Assembly: GCF_036345255.1 (NCBI RefSeq)
Contig: NZ_CP107783.1
Location: 9,541,001-9,605,000 of the forward strand
DNA: 64,000 bases
From: Streptomyces sp. NBC_00569
GTDB lineage: Bacteria; Actinomycetota; Actinomycetes; Streptomycetales; Streptomycetaceae
Direction: 5' to 3'
In this document: piece by piece, positions 27,401 to 34,894 of the stretch
Numbering within the stretch: the stretch's first letter is position 1
How the letters are laid out: every line of letters starts with the position of its first letter
Notes under the pieces: generated by a model
Database searches by the model: none
What the model saw: only the letters and a program-made list of their open reading frames with translations
What the model was told of the DNA's origin: nothing
Program-made: the position numbers and the translations under genes

Positions 27401-27608
27401 CCCCGACGCGGACGGAGCCGTGCTGCTGCGCCTGCAGTCCTTCGCCGAGGAACCCGTCGCGTGCCCGGTGCGCGCACTCTTCCCGTTCTCCGAGGCCCGC
27501 AGCGCCGACTACCACGGCCGGGCCGCGGACGAACTGACCGTCAGGGACGGCGAGGTCACCGTCGACCTGCCCGCACTCGGTACGACCGCGGTGCTCTTCC
27601 GCCGCTGA
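24429..27608 (+). CDS. GH38-like alpha-mannosidase
   Basis: 1059 residues from the ATG at 24429 (MTTRALVRSTDW). The much longer open frame upstream overlaps both permease genes and is not coding. After a beta-rich N-terminal domain, HHSHLDIGYTDPQ has the metal ligands His138 and Asp140, and MQTDVPGS holds the likely nucleophile Asp255. A helical linker and a large beta domain follow (RVDLAGACIASVVDKASGRELV, MGHDEPATVYSWIHNN). No signal peptide is visible, so it cleaves alpha-mannosidic or similar bonds of imported oligosaccharides in the cytoplasm. The exact linkage is not predictable. Confidence 0.82.
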   Translation: MTTRALVRSTDWDNDRIRESLRGSVVSAEGSLGGSALRLTTEPLMRRAEGGGLLQSLRVDAVNGPSIPADLAVRTASGALLSAERIPGPGDSVRLLLPAVDTAQRVTLALPEGAGGEGIDVTLTPQRQWTIHLVHHSHLDIGYTDPQGRVLAEHLSFLDSCLELTQATDDWAPESRFRWCVESLWSFKQWADARPAEQVEEFVQRVREGRIELTAMPFNLHTETCSTDELHELMRLAHDVRERYGVPFTSAMQTDVPGSVVGLVDALSSAGIKYLSVAHNWAGRSVPHLVGGEKLPRLFRWRAPSGNSLLVWVTDTPHGLAYMEGPLLGFDTDYSSVDDLLPAYLTSLATNPYPYRGGVFGWTMDQEEIKREPYPWDVLHLRVQGKFGDNAPPRRIIADTVRRWNETWAYPQLRLSRNEDFFTDAEARLGDRIRTFEGDWTDWWVDGVGSGAHPLSLARTAQAVVADAQTLGTFAGVLDASGAADDTRDAAGVYEAVSLFDEHTWGAGDPWTHGHDHGHSGEQQWHWKYGQALRAHDDGQSLLNRAGARLGQRLARPADVPASYHVVNTCSWPRTDVAQIFLPESSVPLERSVAVRDARTGERLRHEERPQINDTHRDAGRFLLVRVDDVPPAGSVRLDVFTVDDEGARAGEDGSVRAATGWNPTGGSERENPAHSAAAAHAHPDPLLLENEHLAVRVDLAGACIASVVDKASGRELVRADSITGFNAYIHDSYTTAGGFNHNSSRTTASDRLEHLGNRSVAPPAALIARHSTATAETLTYETRPPGANRVRTTLTLPHGVGRLDIENQVDKEATLGKESAYFAFPFAFETPTVRMEASGGATGTGLPVIPGSALHMRAVRRWITLQEDDLAVAWATQDAPLVQFGNIALPYAPFPKTMGHDEPATVYSWIHNNLWDTNFPSEQAFEFTFRYSLSSTRSADAADIGPRTAAGISRPLHAVRARGPVSDQAADGLGFVTVGDPRVRLVGATTPDADGAVLLRLQSFAEEPVACPVRALFPFSEARSADYHGRAADELTVRDGEVTVDLPALGTTAVLFRR

Positions 27609-27630
27609 CACCCATGCCCGAGGAGGTTTC

Positions 27631-29322
27631 GTGTACCGGCTCGACCCGCGATACGCCCCCGTTCCACAGGCCGTTCTGAGCACCGGCTGGCAGGCGGTGG
27701 CCGCTCAACTCCCCACGGGCCCGGCGGTGGTGGCCGTGGAGGGATCACCGTCCGTCGACTGGGACGCGCTCGGCGAGCAGCTGCGCCGTGAACTCGCCGC
27801 CCGCGGCGTCCAGGTCGCCCTGCTCGACGTACGTGCCCACTACGCGCCACCCGCCGAGCTCCGCAAGCGCACCGAGCGGCCGGAGGACGAGGAAGACCCC
27901 TACTTCCGCAAGCTCGCCGACAACCCTCTCGACGACCTCTTCGACACGCTCCCCACACCGACACCGCCCGACGAGGGCCTGCTCATCGTCCACGGGCCCG
28001 GCGCCGCACTCGTCGACCACCACCTGCTCTGGTACGCCGACGTGCCCAAGCGGTACGCGGAGGCGGCCGCGGTCGCGGGCACCGGCGGCGTGAACCTCGG
28101 CCTTCCGGGCGAGAAGCCCGACCTGCGGCGGCTGTTCTACAGCGACTGGCCGATGCTCGACCGGCACCGGGACGCGCTGGCCCACCGGCTCGACGGCTGG
28201 CTCGACATGCAGAACCCCGACCACCCGGTGTCGCTCGACGGGCCCGGACTCCGGGCCACGTACGCCGCTCTCGCGAGCAAGCCCGTGCGCACCCGCCCCT
28301 ACTTCAACTCCACGCCATGGGGCGGGCACTGGGCCCAGCGCACGCTCGGCTTCAACCCCGACGCGCGCAACACCGCCCTCGGCTACGAGCTGATCGCGCC
28401 CGAGGCGGGCATCCTCGTCGGCACCGGGCCGCAGGCCCAGGCCGAGGTGCCGTTCCAGCTCATGTGCGTCCTGGAGCCGGACCGTGTCCTCGGTCAGGAG
28501 GTCCACGCCCGCTTCGGGGCGTCGTTCCCTCTCCGGTTCGACTACCTCGACACCGTCGGCGGCGGCAACCTCTCGGTGCACTGCCACCCCAAAGAGCTGT
28601 ACATGCGCGAACGATTCGGCTGGCCCTACACCCAGCACGAGACGTACTACATGACGCTCGGCAGTCCCGACACCCGGGTGTTCCTCGGCCTGCGCGAGGA
28701 CGCCGACGTCGAGGCGTTCCGCGGGCAGGTACGGAAAGCCGCGACGGGCGGCATGCCCCTGGACGTGGAGGACCACGTCCTGACGTTCCCCGCCGAACAA
28801 GGCCGACTGTTCATGATTCCCGCAGGCACCCCGCACGCCAGCGGGGCCGGCAACCTCGTCCTGGAGATCAGCGCCACGCCCTACCTGTACAGCCTGCGGT
28901 TCTACGACTGGCTGCGCCCCGACGCCGACGGCAACCCGCGCCCGCTGCCCTACGAGCACGGTTTCGCCAACCTGGAGACCGCCCGGCGCGGCGACGCGGT
29001 CGCCCGCGACCTGGTGCAGCAGCCGCGCACCCTGCGCACCGGCACGGGCTGGCGAGAAGAGGTCATCGGTGCACTTGAGGAGATGTTCTACGAGGTCAGA
29101 AGGTATGTACTCGACGCCGGGGCCGAAGCCGACGACGACACCGCGGGACGGTTCCACATCCTGAACGTCGTCGAGGGTGACGGCGTGAGCGTGCACACCG
29201 CGGCGGGTGACCGGCACGAGCTGGCGTACGCGGAGACGCTCACCGTTCCGGCCGCCGTGGGCCGGTACTCGGTGCGAGCGGACGGGGGACCGGTCCGGGT
29301 CGTGAAGGCCCTCGTCCGTTGA
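27631..29322 (+). CDS. Class I phosphomannose-isomerase-like cupin protein with N-terminal extension
   Basis: 563 residues from a GTG start with GAGGAGG 5 nt upstream. Residues 1-215 form an alpha/beta region without a Walker A box (VDWDALGEQLRRELAARGV, LLIVHGPGAALVDHHLLW). From about residue 220 a cupin domain follows: LSVHCHPKELYMRERFGWP, TQHETYYMTLG and MIPAGTPHASGAGNLVLEI. These supply the His/Glu ligands expected for type I mannose-6-phosphate isomerases. It would convert mannose-6-phosphate released by the mannosidase and kinase. The N-terminal part may have another, unknown activity. Confidence 0.72.
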   Translation: MYRLDPRYAPVPQAVLSTGWQAVAAQLPTGPAVVAVEGSPSVDWDALGEQLRRELAARGVQVALLDVRAHYAPPAELRKRTERPEDEEDPYFRKLADNPLDDLFDTLPTPTPPDEGLLIVHGPGAALVDHHLLWYADVPKRYAEAAAVAGTGGVNLGLPGEKPDLRRLFYSDWPMLDRHRDALAHRLDGWLDMQNPDHPVSLDGPGLRATYAALASKPVRTRPYFNSTPWGGHWAQRTLGFNPDARNTALGYELIAPEAGILVGTGPQAQAEVPFQLMCVLEPDRVLGQEVHARFGASFPLRFDYLDTVGGGNLSVHCHPKELYMRERFGWPYTQHETYYMTLGSPDTRVFLGLREDADVEAFRGQVRKAATGGMPLDVEDHVLTFPAEQGRLFMIPAGTPHASGAGNLVLEISATPYLYSLRFYDWLRPDADGNPRPLPYEHGFANLETARRGDAVARDLVQQPRTLRTGTGWREEVIGALEEMFYEVRRYVLDAGAEADDDTAGRFHILNVVEGDGVSVHTAAGDRHELAYAETLTVPAAVGRYSVRADGGPVRVVKALVR

Positions 29323-30230
29323 TCCCGGTCCTCGAAATCGGCGGCACCCACGTCACGGCGGCCGTCGTCGACCTGCCCGACGGCCGTGTCGGGCGGCGCT
29401 CCCGCCGGCCGCTCGACCCGCACGCCGGCGCCGAGGAGATCCTCGGCGCCGTACGGCGTTGCGCCGACCACCTCGACGTCCCCGTGGGCACGCGATGGGG
29501 CATGGCGGTGCCGGGGCCCTTCGATTACGCGCAAGGCTTCGCGCTCTTCGCCGGGGTCGGCAAGTTCGAGGCCCTGTACGGGGTGGACGTGCGCACGGCG
29601 CTGCTGCGCGACCTGCGGCAACGGCCGGGTGACGTCGTCTTCCTCAACGACGCCCACGCCTTCATGATGGGCGAGTGGGCCGCGGGTGCCGGGCGCGGAC
29701 ACTCCCGTGCCGTCGGCATCACGCTCGGCACCGGTGTCGGCTCGGCCTTCCTCGTCGACGGCGCGATCGTCGCGCGGGGGCCGGGGGTGCCGCCCGAGGG
29801 GCGCATGGACCTGACCGAGGCCGGCGGCGCACCATTGGAGGAGTCCGTGTCCCGCCGGGCCATCCTCGCCCGGTTCGGCGACCCGTCCGCCGACGTGCGG
29901 GACATCGCCGACCTGGCCAGGGCGGGGCAGCGGCGCGCCCGGCGCGTCCTGGACGACGCCTTCACGACGCTCGGATCCGTCCTCGCACCGAGACTGACCG
30001 CGTTCGGGGCGACGACTCTGGTCGTCGGTGGTTCGATGGCCGGTTCCTGGGACCTGGTCGCTCCCGCGCTGCACGCGGGACTCGCCGAGGGAGGCTGGGC
30101 GCCGGACGCCACAGGCCCGGATGACCGTCCGGAACGTCCCAGGCGGCATACTCGTGCGATGCAACCCGCAGGCCTCGCCGGGGACGCCGCGCTGATCGGC
30201 GCGGCCCACGCCGTTGCCGCACGCGACTGA
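29319..30230 (+). CDS. ROK-family sugar kinase-like protein lacking the zinc motif
   Basis: 303 residues. The start is TTG at 29319, overlapping the previous stop (TTGA). The phosphate-binding loops are LEIGGTHVTAAVVD and GITLGTGVGSAFLVDG. The catalytic Asp is in FLNDAHAFMMGEW. The usual ROK zinc site (CxCGxxGC) is absent and replaced by GGAPLEESVSRRAI. It would phosphorylate a hexose made by the GH38-like enzyme. The loss of the zinc motif leaves substrate and activity open. Confidence 0.8.
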   Translation: MIPVLEIGGTHVTAAVVDLPDGRVGRRSRRPLDPHAGAEEILGAVRRCADHLDVPVGTRWGMAVPGPFDYAQGFALFAGVGKFEALYGVDVRTALLRDLRQRPGDVVFLNDAHAFMMGEWAAGAGRGHSRAVGITLGTGVGSAFLVDGAIVARGPGVPPEGRMDLTEAGGAPLEESVSRRAILARFGDPSADVRDIADLARAGQRRARRVLDDAFTTLGSVLAPRLTAFGATTLVVGGSMAGSWDLVAPALHAGLAEGGWAPDATGPDDRPERPRRHTRAMQPAGLAGDAALIGAAHAVAARD

Positions 30231-30253
30231 CGACGGGGGGAGAGACCGCGATC

Positions 30254-31279
30254 ATGCCCGGCACCCGCGGGGAGAAGGACCCGCAACCGACACTGCGCGA
30301 CGTCGCGCAGCGTGCGCACGTGAGCGCCATGACGGTCTCGCGTGTCCTGCGCGACGACCCCAAAGTGCTGCCCGAGACCGCCGCTCGGGTGCGCGCCGCC
30401 GTCGCCGAACTCGGCTACCACCGCAACGAGATGGCCCGCAGCCTGCGCCTGGGCAGCAGCACGGGGCTCGTCGGGCTCGTGGTCACCAACCTCGCCAACC
30501 CCTTCTACTCCCGCCTCGCTCTCGGCGTCGACGCCGTCGTCGCCGGGCACGGCCTGAAGACCGTCATCGGCAACACAGGACACGACCTCGACAGCGAGCG
30601 CGGCCTCGTGGCGGACCTGATCGCCCGGCGTGTCGACGGCATCGTCGTCGTCCCCGCCGACGACGACCAGCGCCACCTGGCCGCCGCGGCCGACAAGGGC
30701 GTACCCATCGTGGTGGCCAGCCGACCGCCGAACGGTTTCAGCGCCGACTGCGTCCTGGTCGACGACTACGGCGGCTCCCGCACGGCAACCCGACAGCTGC
30801 TCGACGCGGGACACCGCCGGATCGGCTTCCTCGGTTCCCCGCCGGCTGTCTATACGGGCGCCGAGCGATTGCGGGGCTTCACCGACGCGCTCGTCGAAGC
30901 GGGCCTCGAACGCGAACCGGGCTACGTACGGCTCGGGCAGCAGCAGACCGCCGAGGCTTCGCGTGCCACGTCCGAACTGCTGGCTCTGCCGGAGCCGCCG
31001 ACGGCCCTGTTCTGCTCCAACAACCGCAACACCATCGGTGCCTTCCGCGCGATACGCGCCGCCGGCACCGCCACCGCACTCGCGGGCTTCGACGACTTCG
31101 AACTGGCCGACGCGCTCGGACTGCCGCTGATCATCGCGGCGTACGACAGTGACGAACTCGGAAGGGAGGCAGGCCGGTTGCTCGTGGACCGGCTCGGTGA
31201 GGCGCGTGCCCGGGGCACCGCCCGTCGCGTCGTCGTGCCCACCACTCTCGTCCGCTACGGCACGCCGGGGGAGCCGTGA
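30254..31279 (+). CDS. LacI-family transcriptional regulator
   Basis: 341 residues. The N-terminal helix-turn-helix is TLRDVAQRAHVSAMTVSRVL, with the hinge helix NEMARSLRLGSSTGLVGL. A periplasmic-binding-protein fold follows (LVVTNLANPFYSRLALGVD, GFLGSPPAVYTGAERLRGF, TALAGFDDFELADALGLP). It ends the transporter/GH38 cluster and most likely binds the operator at 21171, derepressing when a sugar of this pathway appears. The GH92 palindrome at 41431 may be another target. Confidence 0.9.
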   Translation: MPGTRGEKDPQPTLRDVAQRAHVSAMTVSRVLRDDPKVLPETAARVRAAVAELGYHRNEMARSLRLGSSTGLVGLVVTNLANPFYSRLALGVDAVVAGHGLKTVIGNTGHDLDSERGLVADLIARRVDGIVVVPADDDQRHLAAAADKGVPIVVASRPPNGFSADCVLVDDYGGSRTATRQLLDAGHRRIGFLGSPPAVYTGAERLRGFTDALVEAGLEREPGYVRLGQQQTAEASRATSELLALPEPPTALFCSNNRNTIGAFRAIRAAGTATALAGFDDFELADALGLPLIIAAYDSDELGREAGRLLVDRLGEARARGTARRVVVPTTLVRYGTPGEP

Positions 31280-31857
31280 CGCGTGTGAGTGATCGCCGGA
31301 GGTCTACGTGTCGTGCTGCGGCAGCCGCCTCCGGCCGGGTTGCCAGGCACATGGTCGGCCGCTCGTGGACGGCATTCCTCTCACGGGCGCGCAAGGCCGT
31401 CATGACCAAGCACGGCACACACGTCGACGCCCTCCGCATTCGCTCTGTGGAGGCCGCGGGCGAGCGCGCCGACGTGCGGGACTGGGTGCGCTGTCTGTAA
31501 CCCGGCACACCGGACGACCGGGCGCCCCTGTCCAAGCATCCATGCACGCCTGATGAACCGAGCCCGGCCGGGGCGGAGTTCTGCACGTTCCTGCTGAGGC
31601 TCGGGCGGCTCACGTGCCCGGGGACCACCGTGCGACGGCAACAAGCACATCATCCGCGGTCGTGGCCCTCCCGAGTGGCGCAACGGTGACGGCCCACAGC
31701 CCATACCCCTTCGAGGTGGGGCCCGTCACCATTACTGTCGTCGCCGGCCGGACGTAGCTTCCCGGTAACTCCTGGGACACGTACCGCTGTCCGGTACCGG
31801 GCGGCCAGGGCCGGGGGTTGTCCGTCTCCCCATCCCTCGCGATCACCTGGTGGCACG
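31280..31857. other. Intergenic region between LacI gene and esterase gene
   Basis: No intact gene is supported. A plus-strand stretch ending near 31757 reads SPYPFEVGPVTITVVAGRT and may be the end of a lost gene, but I do not recognise it. A 74-codon frame at 31276-31500 is Arg-rich with no homology I can name. Confidence 0.3.
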
Positions 31858-33363
31858 ATGCATCCTGCTTCCCCCCACTCCTCGCGGCGCCGCTCCCGAC
31901 GCGTGCTGCGGCCTGTCGACCGCGGACGGCGGCCGCGCTCCGGGTCCGCGGTCGCGCTGGTGCTGTCCGTGGTCGCCCTGATCCTCGGGCTGCTGTCCCC
32001 GGCGCCGGCGCAAGCCGCGTCCCTGCAGGAGGTGACGAGCTTCGGCTCCAACCCCGGCAGTCTGCAGATGTTCCGCTATGTCCCCGACGGGCTGCCGTCC
32101 GGGCGCCCTCTGGTGGTCGCCATGCACGGCTGCACCCAGTCGGCCGCGGCGTTCGACAGCGAGACCGGCTGGACCAAGTGGGCCGACACCTGGGGCTTCG
32201 CGCTGGTGCTGCCCCAGCAGAAGAGCGCCAACAACGCCAACTCGTGCTTCAACTGGTTCCAGTCGTCCGACTTCTCGCGCGGCCAGGGCGAGGCCCTGTC
32301 TGTCAAGCAGATGGTCGACAAGATGGCGGCCGACTACGGGACCGACCCCTCACGTGTCTACGTCACCGGCCTGTCCGCGGGCGGGGCGATGACCGCGGTC
32401 ATGGCGGCCTCCTACCCGGACGTCTTCTCCGGAGCGGCGGTGGCCGCCGGTCTGCCCTTCGACTGCGCCCGCTCCGTCACCGACGGTCTGAGCTGCATGA
32501 ACCCCGGCAGCAACCTCACCGCGCAGCAGTGGGGCGACAAGGTACGCGCGGCCGACCCCGGCTACGGCGGCCCCTATCCGACGGTGGCCGTGTGGCAGGG
32601 CTCCCAGGACACCACCGTCGCGCCGATGAACATGACCGAGCTCGTGGAGCAGTGGACCAATGTCCACGGCACCGACGCCACGGCCGACGTCAGCGACACC
32701 GTGCAGGGCTACCCGCACAAGGTCTACCAGGACGCTGCGGGCCGCGCCGTCGTCGAGTCGTACAGCATCACGGGCATGTCCCACGGCCAGCCGGTCGACC
32801 CCGGCACCGGGGCCACCCAATGCGGTACGGCCGGCCAGTACCTGCCGGACATGAACATCTGCGCCTCGTACTGGATCGGACACTCCTGGGGACTCGACGC
32901 CACCGACGGCGGCGGCTCCCTGCCGGCTCCGACCGGGCTCACCGCCACCGCCACCACCGACACCTCGGCGTCACTGTCCTGGACCGCCGTCGACGGTGCG
33001 GCGTCCTACCGCGTCTACCGCGGCGGCACCCAGGTCGGCTCGCCTTCCTCGACCTCGTTCACCGACACCGGGCTCGCCCCCGGCACGACGTACAGCTACA
33101 CCGTGGCCGCCGTGGACGGTTCCGGGGCCGTGGGCGCCTCCTCCACCGGGGCGCAGGCGACCACGACCGGCGCCACCCACCAGTGCTACACCGACAACAA
33201 CTACAACCAGGTCGCCGCCGGACGCGCCCACCAGAGCCTCGGCTACGTCTATGCCAACGGCTCCAACCAGAACATGGGCCTGTACAACCTCTTCGTCACC
33301 CACACCCTGGAAGAGACCTCGCCCGGCACCTTCGTGATCGCGGACTCCGGCTGCCCGTCCTGA
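31858..33363 (+). CDS. Secreted PHB-depolymerase/feruloyl-esterase family protein with FnIII and binding domain
   Basis: 501 residues with an Arg-rich N-terminus and a signal peptide ending AQAASL. The alpha/beta-hydrolase has an oxyanion motif VVAMHGCTQ and a nucleophile elbow GLSAGGAM. The Asp is in QGSQDTTV and the His is in GMSHGQPVD. A fibronectin III module covers about residues 358-440. A C-terminal substrate-binding-type segment follows (CYTDNNYNQVAAGRAHQ, GLYNLFVTHTLEETSPG). It cleaves extracellular polyester or aryl esters. The true substrate, PHB or a plant ester, is not visible. Confidence 0.85.
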   Translation: MHPASPHSSRRRSRRVLRPVDRGRRPRSGSAVALVLSVVALILGLLSPAPAQAASLQEVTSFGSNPGSLQMFRYVPDGLPSGRPLVVAMHGCTQSAAAFDSETGWTKWADTWGFALVLPQQKSANNANSCFNWFQSSDFSRGQGEALSVKQMVDKMAADYGTDPSRVYVTGLSAGGAMTAVMAASYPDVFSGAAVAAGLPFDCARSVTDGLSCMNPGSNLTAQQWGDKVRAADPGYGGPYPTVAVWQGSQDTTVAPMNMTELVEQWTNVHGTDATADVSDTVQGYPHKVYQDAAGRAVVESYSITGMSHGQPVDPGTGATQCGTAGQYLPDMNICASYWIGHSWGLDATDGGGSLPAPTGLTATATTDTSASLSWTAVDGAASYRVYRGGTQVGSPSSTSFTDTGLAPGTTYSYTVAAVDGSGAVGASSTGAQATTTGATHQCYTDNNYNQVAAGRAHQSLGYVYANGSNQNMGLYNLFVTHTLEETSPGTFVIADSGCPS

Positions 33364-33373
33364 CGGACCCACG

Positions 33374-33418
33374 GCGCGGCGGCGGCTTCACCTTCATCCG
33401 GTGAAGCCGCCGCCGCGC
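33374..33418 (+). terminator. Strong hairpin terminator after the esterase gene
   Basis: A 19-bp perfect stem: 33374-33392 pairs with 33400-33418, with GGCGGCTTCACC closing the left arm, around the 7-nt loop TTCATCC. It begins 11 nt after the stop codon. No U tract. Confidence 0.85.
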
Positions 33419-33472
33419 GCCATGACCTGCCCCGCGGCGTGGTCGAACTCCGGCGTGCACAGCAGGTACAAG

Positions 33473-33520
33473 GCGCTTGCCGCTGCTTGCCGCTGCTTGC
33501 CGCTGTTTGCCGCTTCTCGC
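33473..33520. repeat. 10-bp tandem repeat, about 4.6 copies, in the 33419-33976 intergenic region
   Basis: The unit CGCTGCTTGC runs head-to-tail from about 33473 to 33520, with two diverged final copies (CGCTGTTTGC, CGCTTCTCGC). The rest of 33419-33976 holds no gene I can support. A minus-strand frame there is mostly Ala/Arg-rich low-complexity sequence. Confidence 0.85.
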
Positions 33521-33976
33521 CGGACGCCGGTGCGGCGGGCGGAACGGGCCGCGCTGACGCCGCGTGTGTGCGCCCCGGCGGAGCCTGCGCATTCCCCGTC
33601 GCGACAGCACGCCGCGTACAACGCTGCCGTGCGGCATCTGCGCCGGCCGGCCGGGAGGGTTCGTCGGCCGCCATCGAGTCGGCCGTTCTCAACCCCAGCG
33701 CCACCGTCCCCGCCTTCAGTTGAACGGGTATGTCCCGGACGTCCCGACCTGGGCGTCTCGTCCAGGGTGTCTGAAGCGCTTCGATGTGCGGCGTGACAAG
33801 AGTCGCACCGGCGTCGGAGGGAGATGAAGCACCGATGCCCGAAAGGCCGTTGAACCAGGGCCTTACCGTCCAGTAACCCGCCTGCGGGCGCATGTCGCCG
33901 CCTCCTGGACAGAGATCCACTGCGTGCTAGCGTCCCGGTCGCCGGGGGGCCGACACATGACAGTGAGAGGAATCCC

Positions 33977-34759
33977 GTGGGTCACATGCATCACATGGCC
34001 GGAGGCTGGGCGACGCCGTTCCTGTCGTATGTCATGGCCGTCGTCGGATCCGCGCTGGGACTGCGCTGCACAGTGCGCGCCCTGACCGCAGGGGGACGGT
34101 CCAGACGGAACTGGCTGGTCAGCGCTTCGATCGCGATCGGAGCCGGAATCTGGACCATGCACTTCATCGCGATGCTCGGCTACACCGTCGACGGCACCGC
34201 GATCCGCTTCGACATCCCGCTCACCCTGTTCAGCCTCCTCGTCGCCATCGCCGTCGTCGGCGCGGGAGTCTTCACCGCCGGATACGGCAAGTCCCGCGTG
34301 CGCTCCATCCTGTTCGGCGGCATCGGCACCGGACTCGGGGTGGCCGCGATGCACTACATCGGCATGGCCGCCGTGGAGCTCAACGGCACGATCTCGTACG
34401 ACCCCGCTGTCGTCACCGCCTCCGTCGTCATCGCGATCGCCGCGGCCTCCGCGGCGCTGTGGGCCGCGCTCTCCGTGCGGGGCCCGGCCGTCGCCGCCGT
34501 CGCAGCCCTCGTGATGGGGCTCGCGGTGAGCAGCATGCACTACACCGGAATGGCCGCGGTCACCGTGAACGTGCAGGCGAGCAATGCGCCTCTGCCGGGC
34601 GCGAGCGCCACCGCGTTCATCCTGCCGCTCGCCGTGGTCCTCGGTTCGTTCCTCTTCCTCACCTGCGCCTTCGTGGCCCTGTCCCCGACGGCGCGGGAGC
34701 GCGCCGAGGGCGAGGCCGCCGCCCGACCGCTGCACGAGGTCGAACTTCCGGTCGCCTGA
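33977..34759 (+). CDS. MHYT-domain integral membrane signalling protein
   Basis: 260 residues from a GTG start with GAGAGGAAT upstream. About seven membrane helices are visible. Three MHYT-type motifs occur: MHFIAM near residue 59, MHYIGM near 125 and MHYTGM near 187. MHYT domains are thought to bind metal (copper) and to sense gases such as NO, CO or O2. Here there is no attached GGDEF, EAL or kinase domain, so output must go through another protein. The conservon histidine-kinase-like gene follows 135 nt later in the same direction and is the natural candidate partner. Confidence 0.88.
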   Translation: MGHMHHMAGGWATPFLSYVMAVVGSALGLRCTVRALTAGGRSRRNWLVSASIAIGAGIWTMHFIAMLGYTVDGTAIRFDIPLTLFSLLVAIAVVGAGVFTAGYGKSRVRSILFGGIGTGLGVAAMHYIGMAAVELNGTISYDPAVVTASVVIAIAAASAALWAALSVRGPAVAAVAALVMGLAVSSMHYTGMAAVTVNVQASNAPLPGASATAFILPLAVVLGSFLFLTCAFVALSPTARERAEGEAAARPLHEVELPVA

Positions 34760-34894
34760 TCCGGACTCCCCGAGCAGCCTTCGTCACCACCGCGGGCATG
34801 TCCCGCCACGCGCGCACGCCGCCCGCCGTTCCCCGGGCCGAACGCCACTTCGCGCGCCCTCAACACTCCTGCACCGCCAAGGAGATCCCTGGTC

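Noticed and set aside
31276..31500. 74-codon plus-strand frame after the LacI gene
   Set aside because: No ribosome site, Arg/Ala-rich, overlaps the LacI stop region and has no recognisable fold.
33422..33520. CRISPR-like array at the short repeats
   Set aside because: Repeats are 10 bp and contiguous with no spacers, so this is a minisatellite.
33249..33920. Minus-strand frame of 223 codons opposite the esterase end and the intergenic region
   Set aside because: Short stretch VQLKAGTVALGLRTAD looks protein-like, but most of the frame is low-complexity Ala/Arg sequence across a terminator and a minisatellite.
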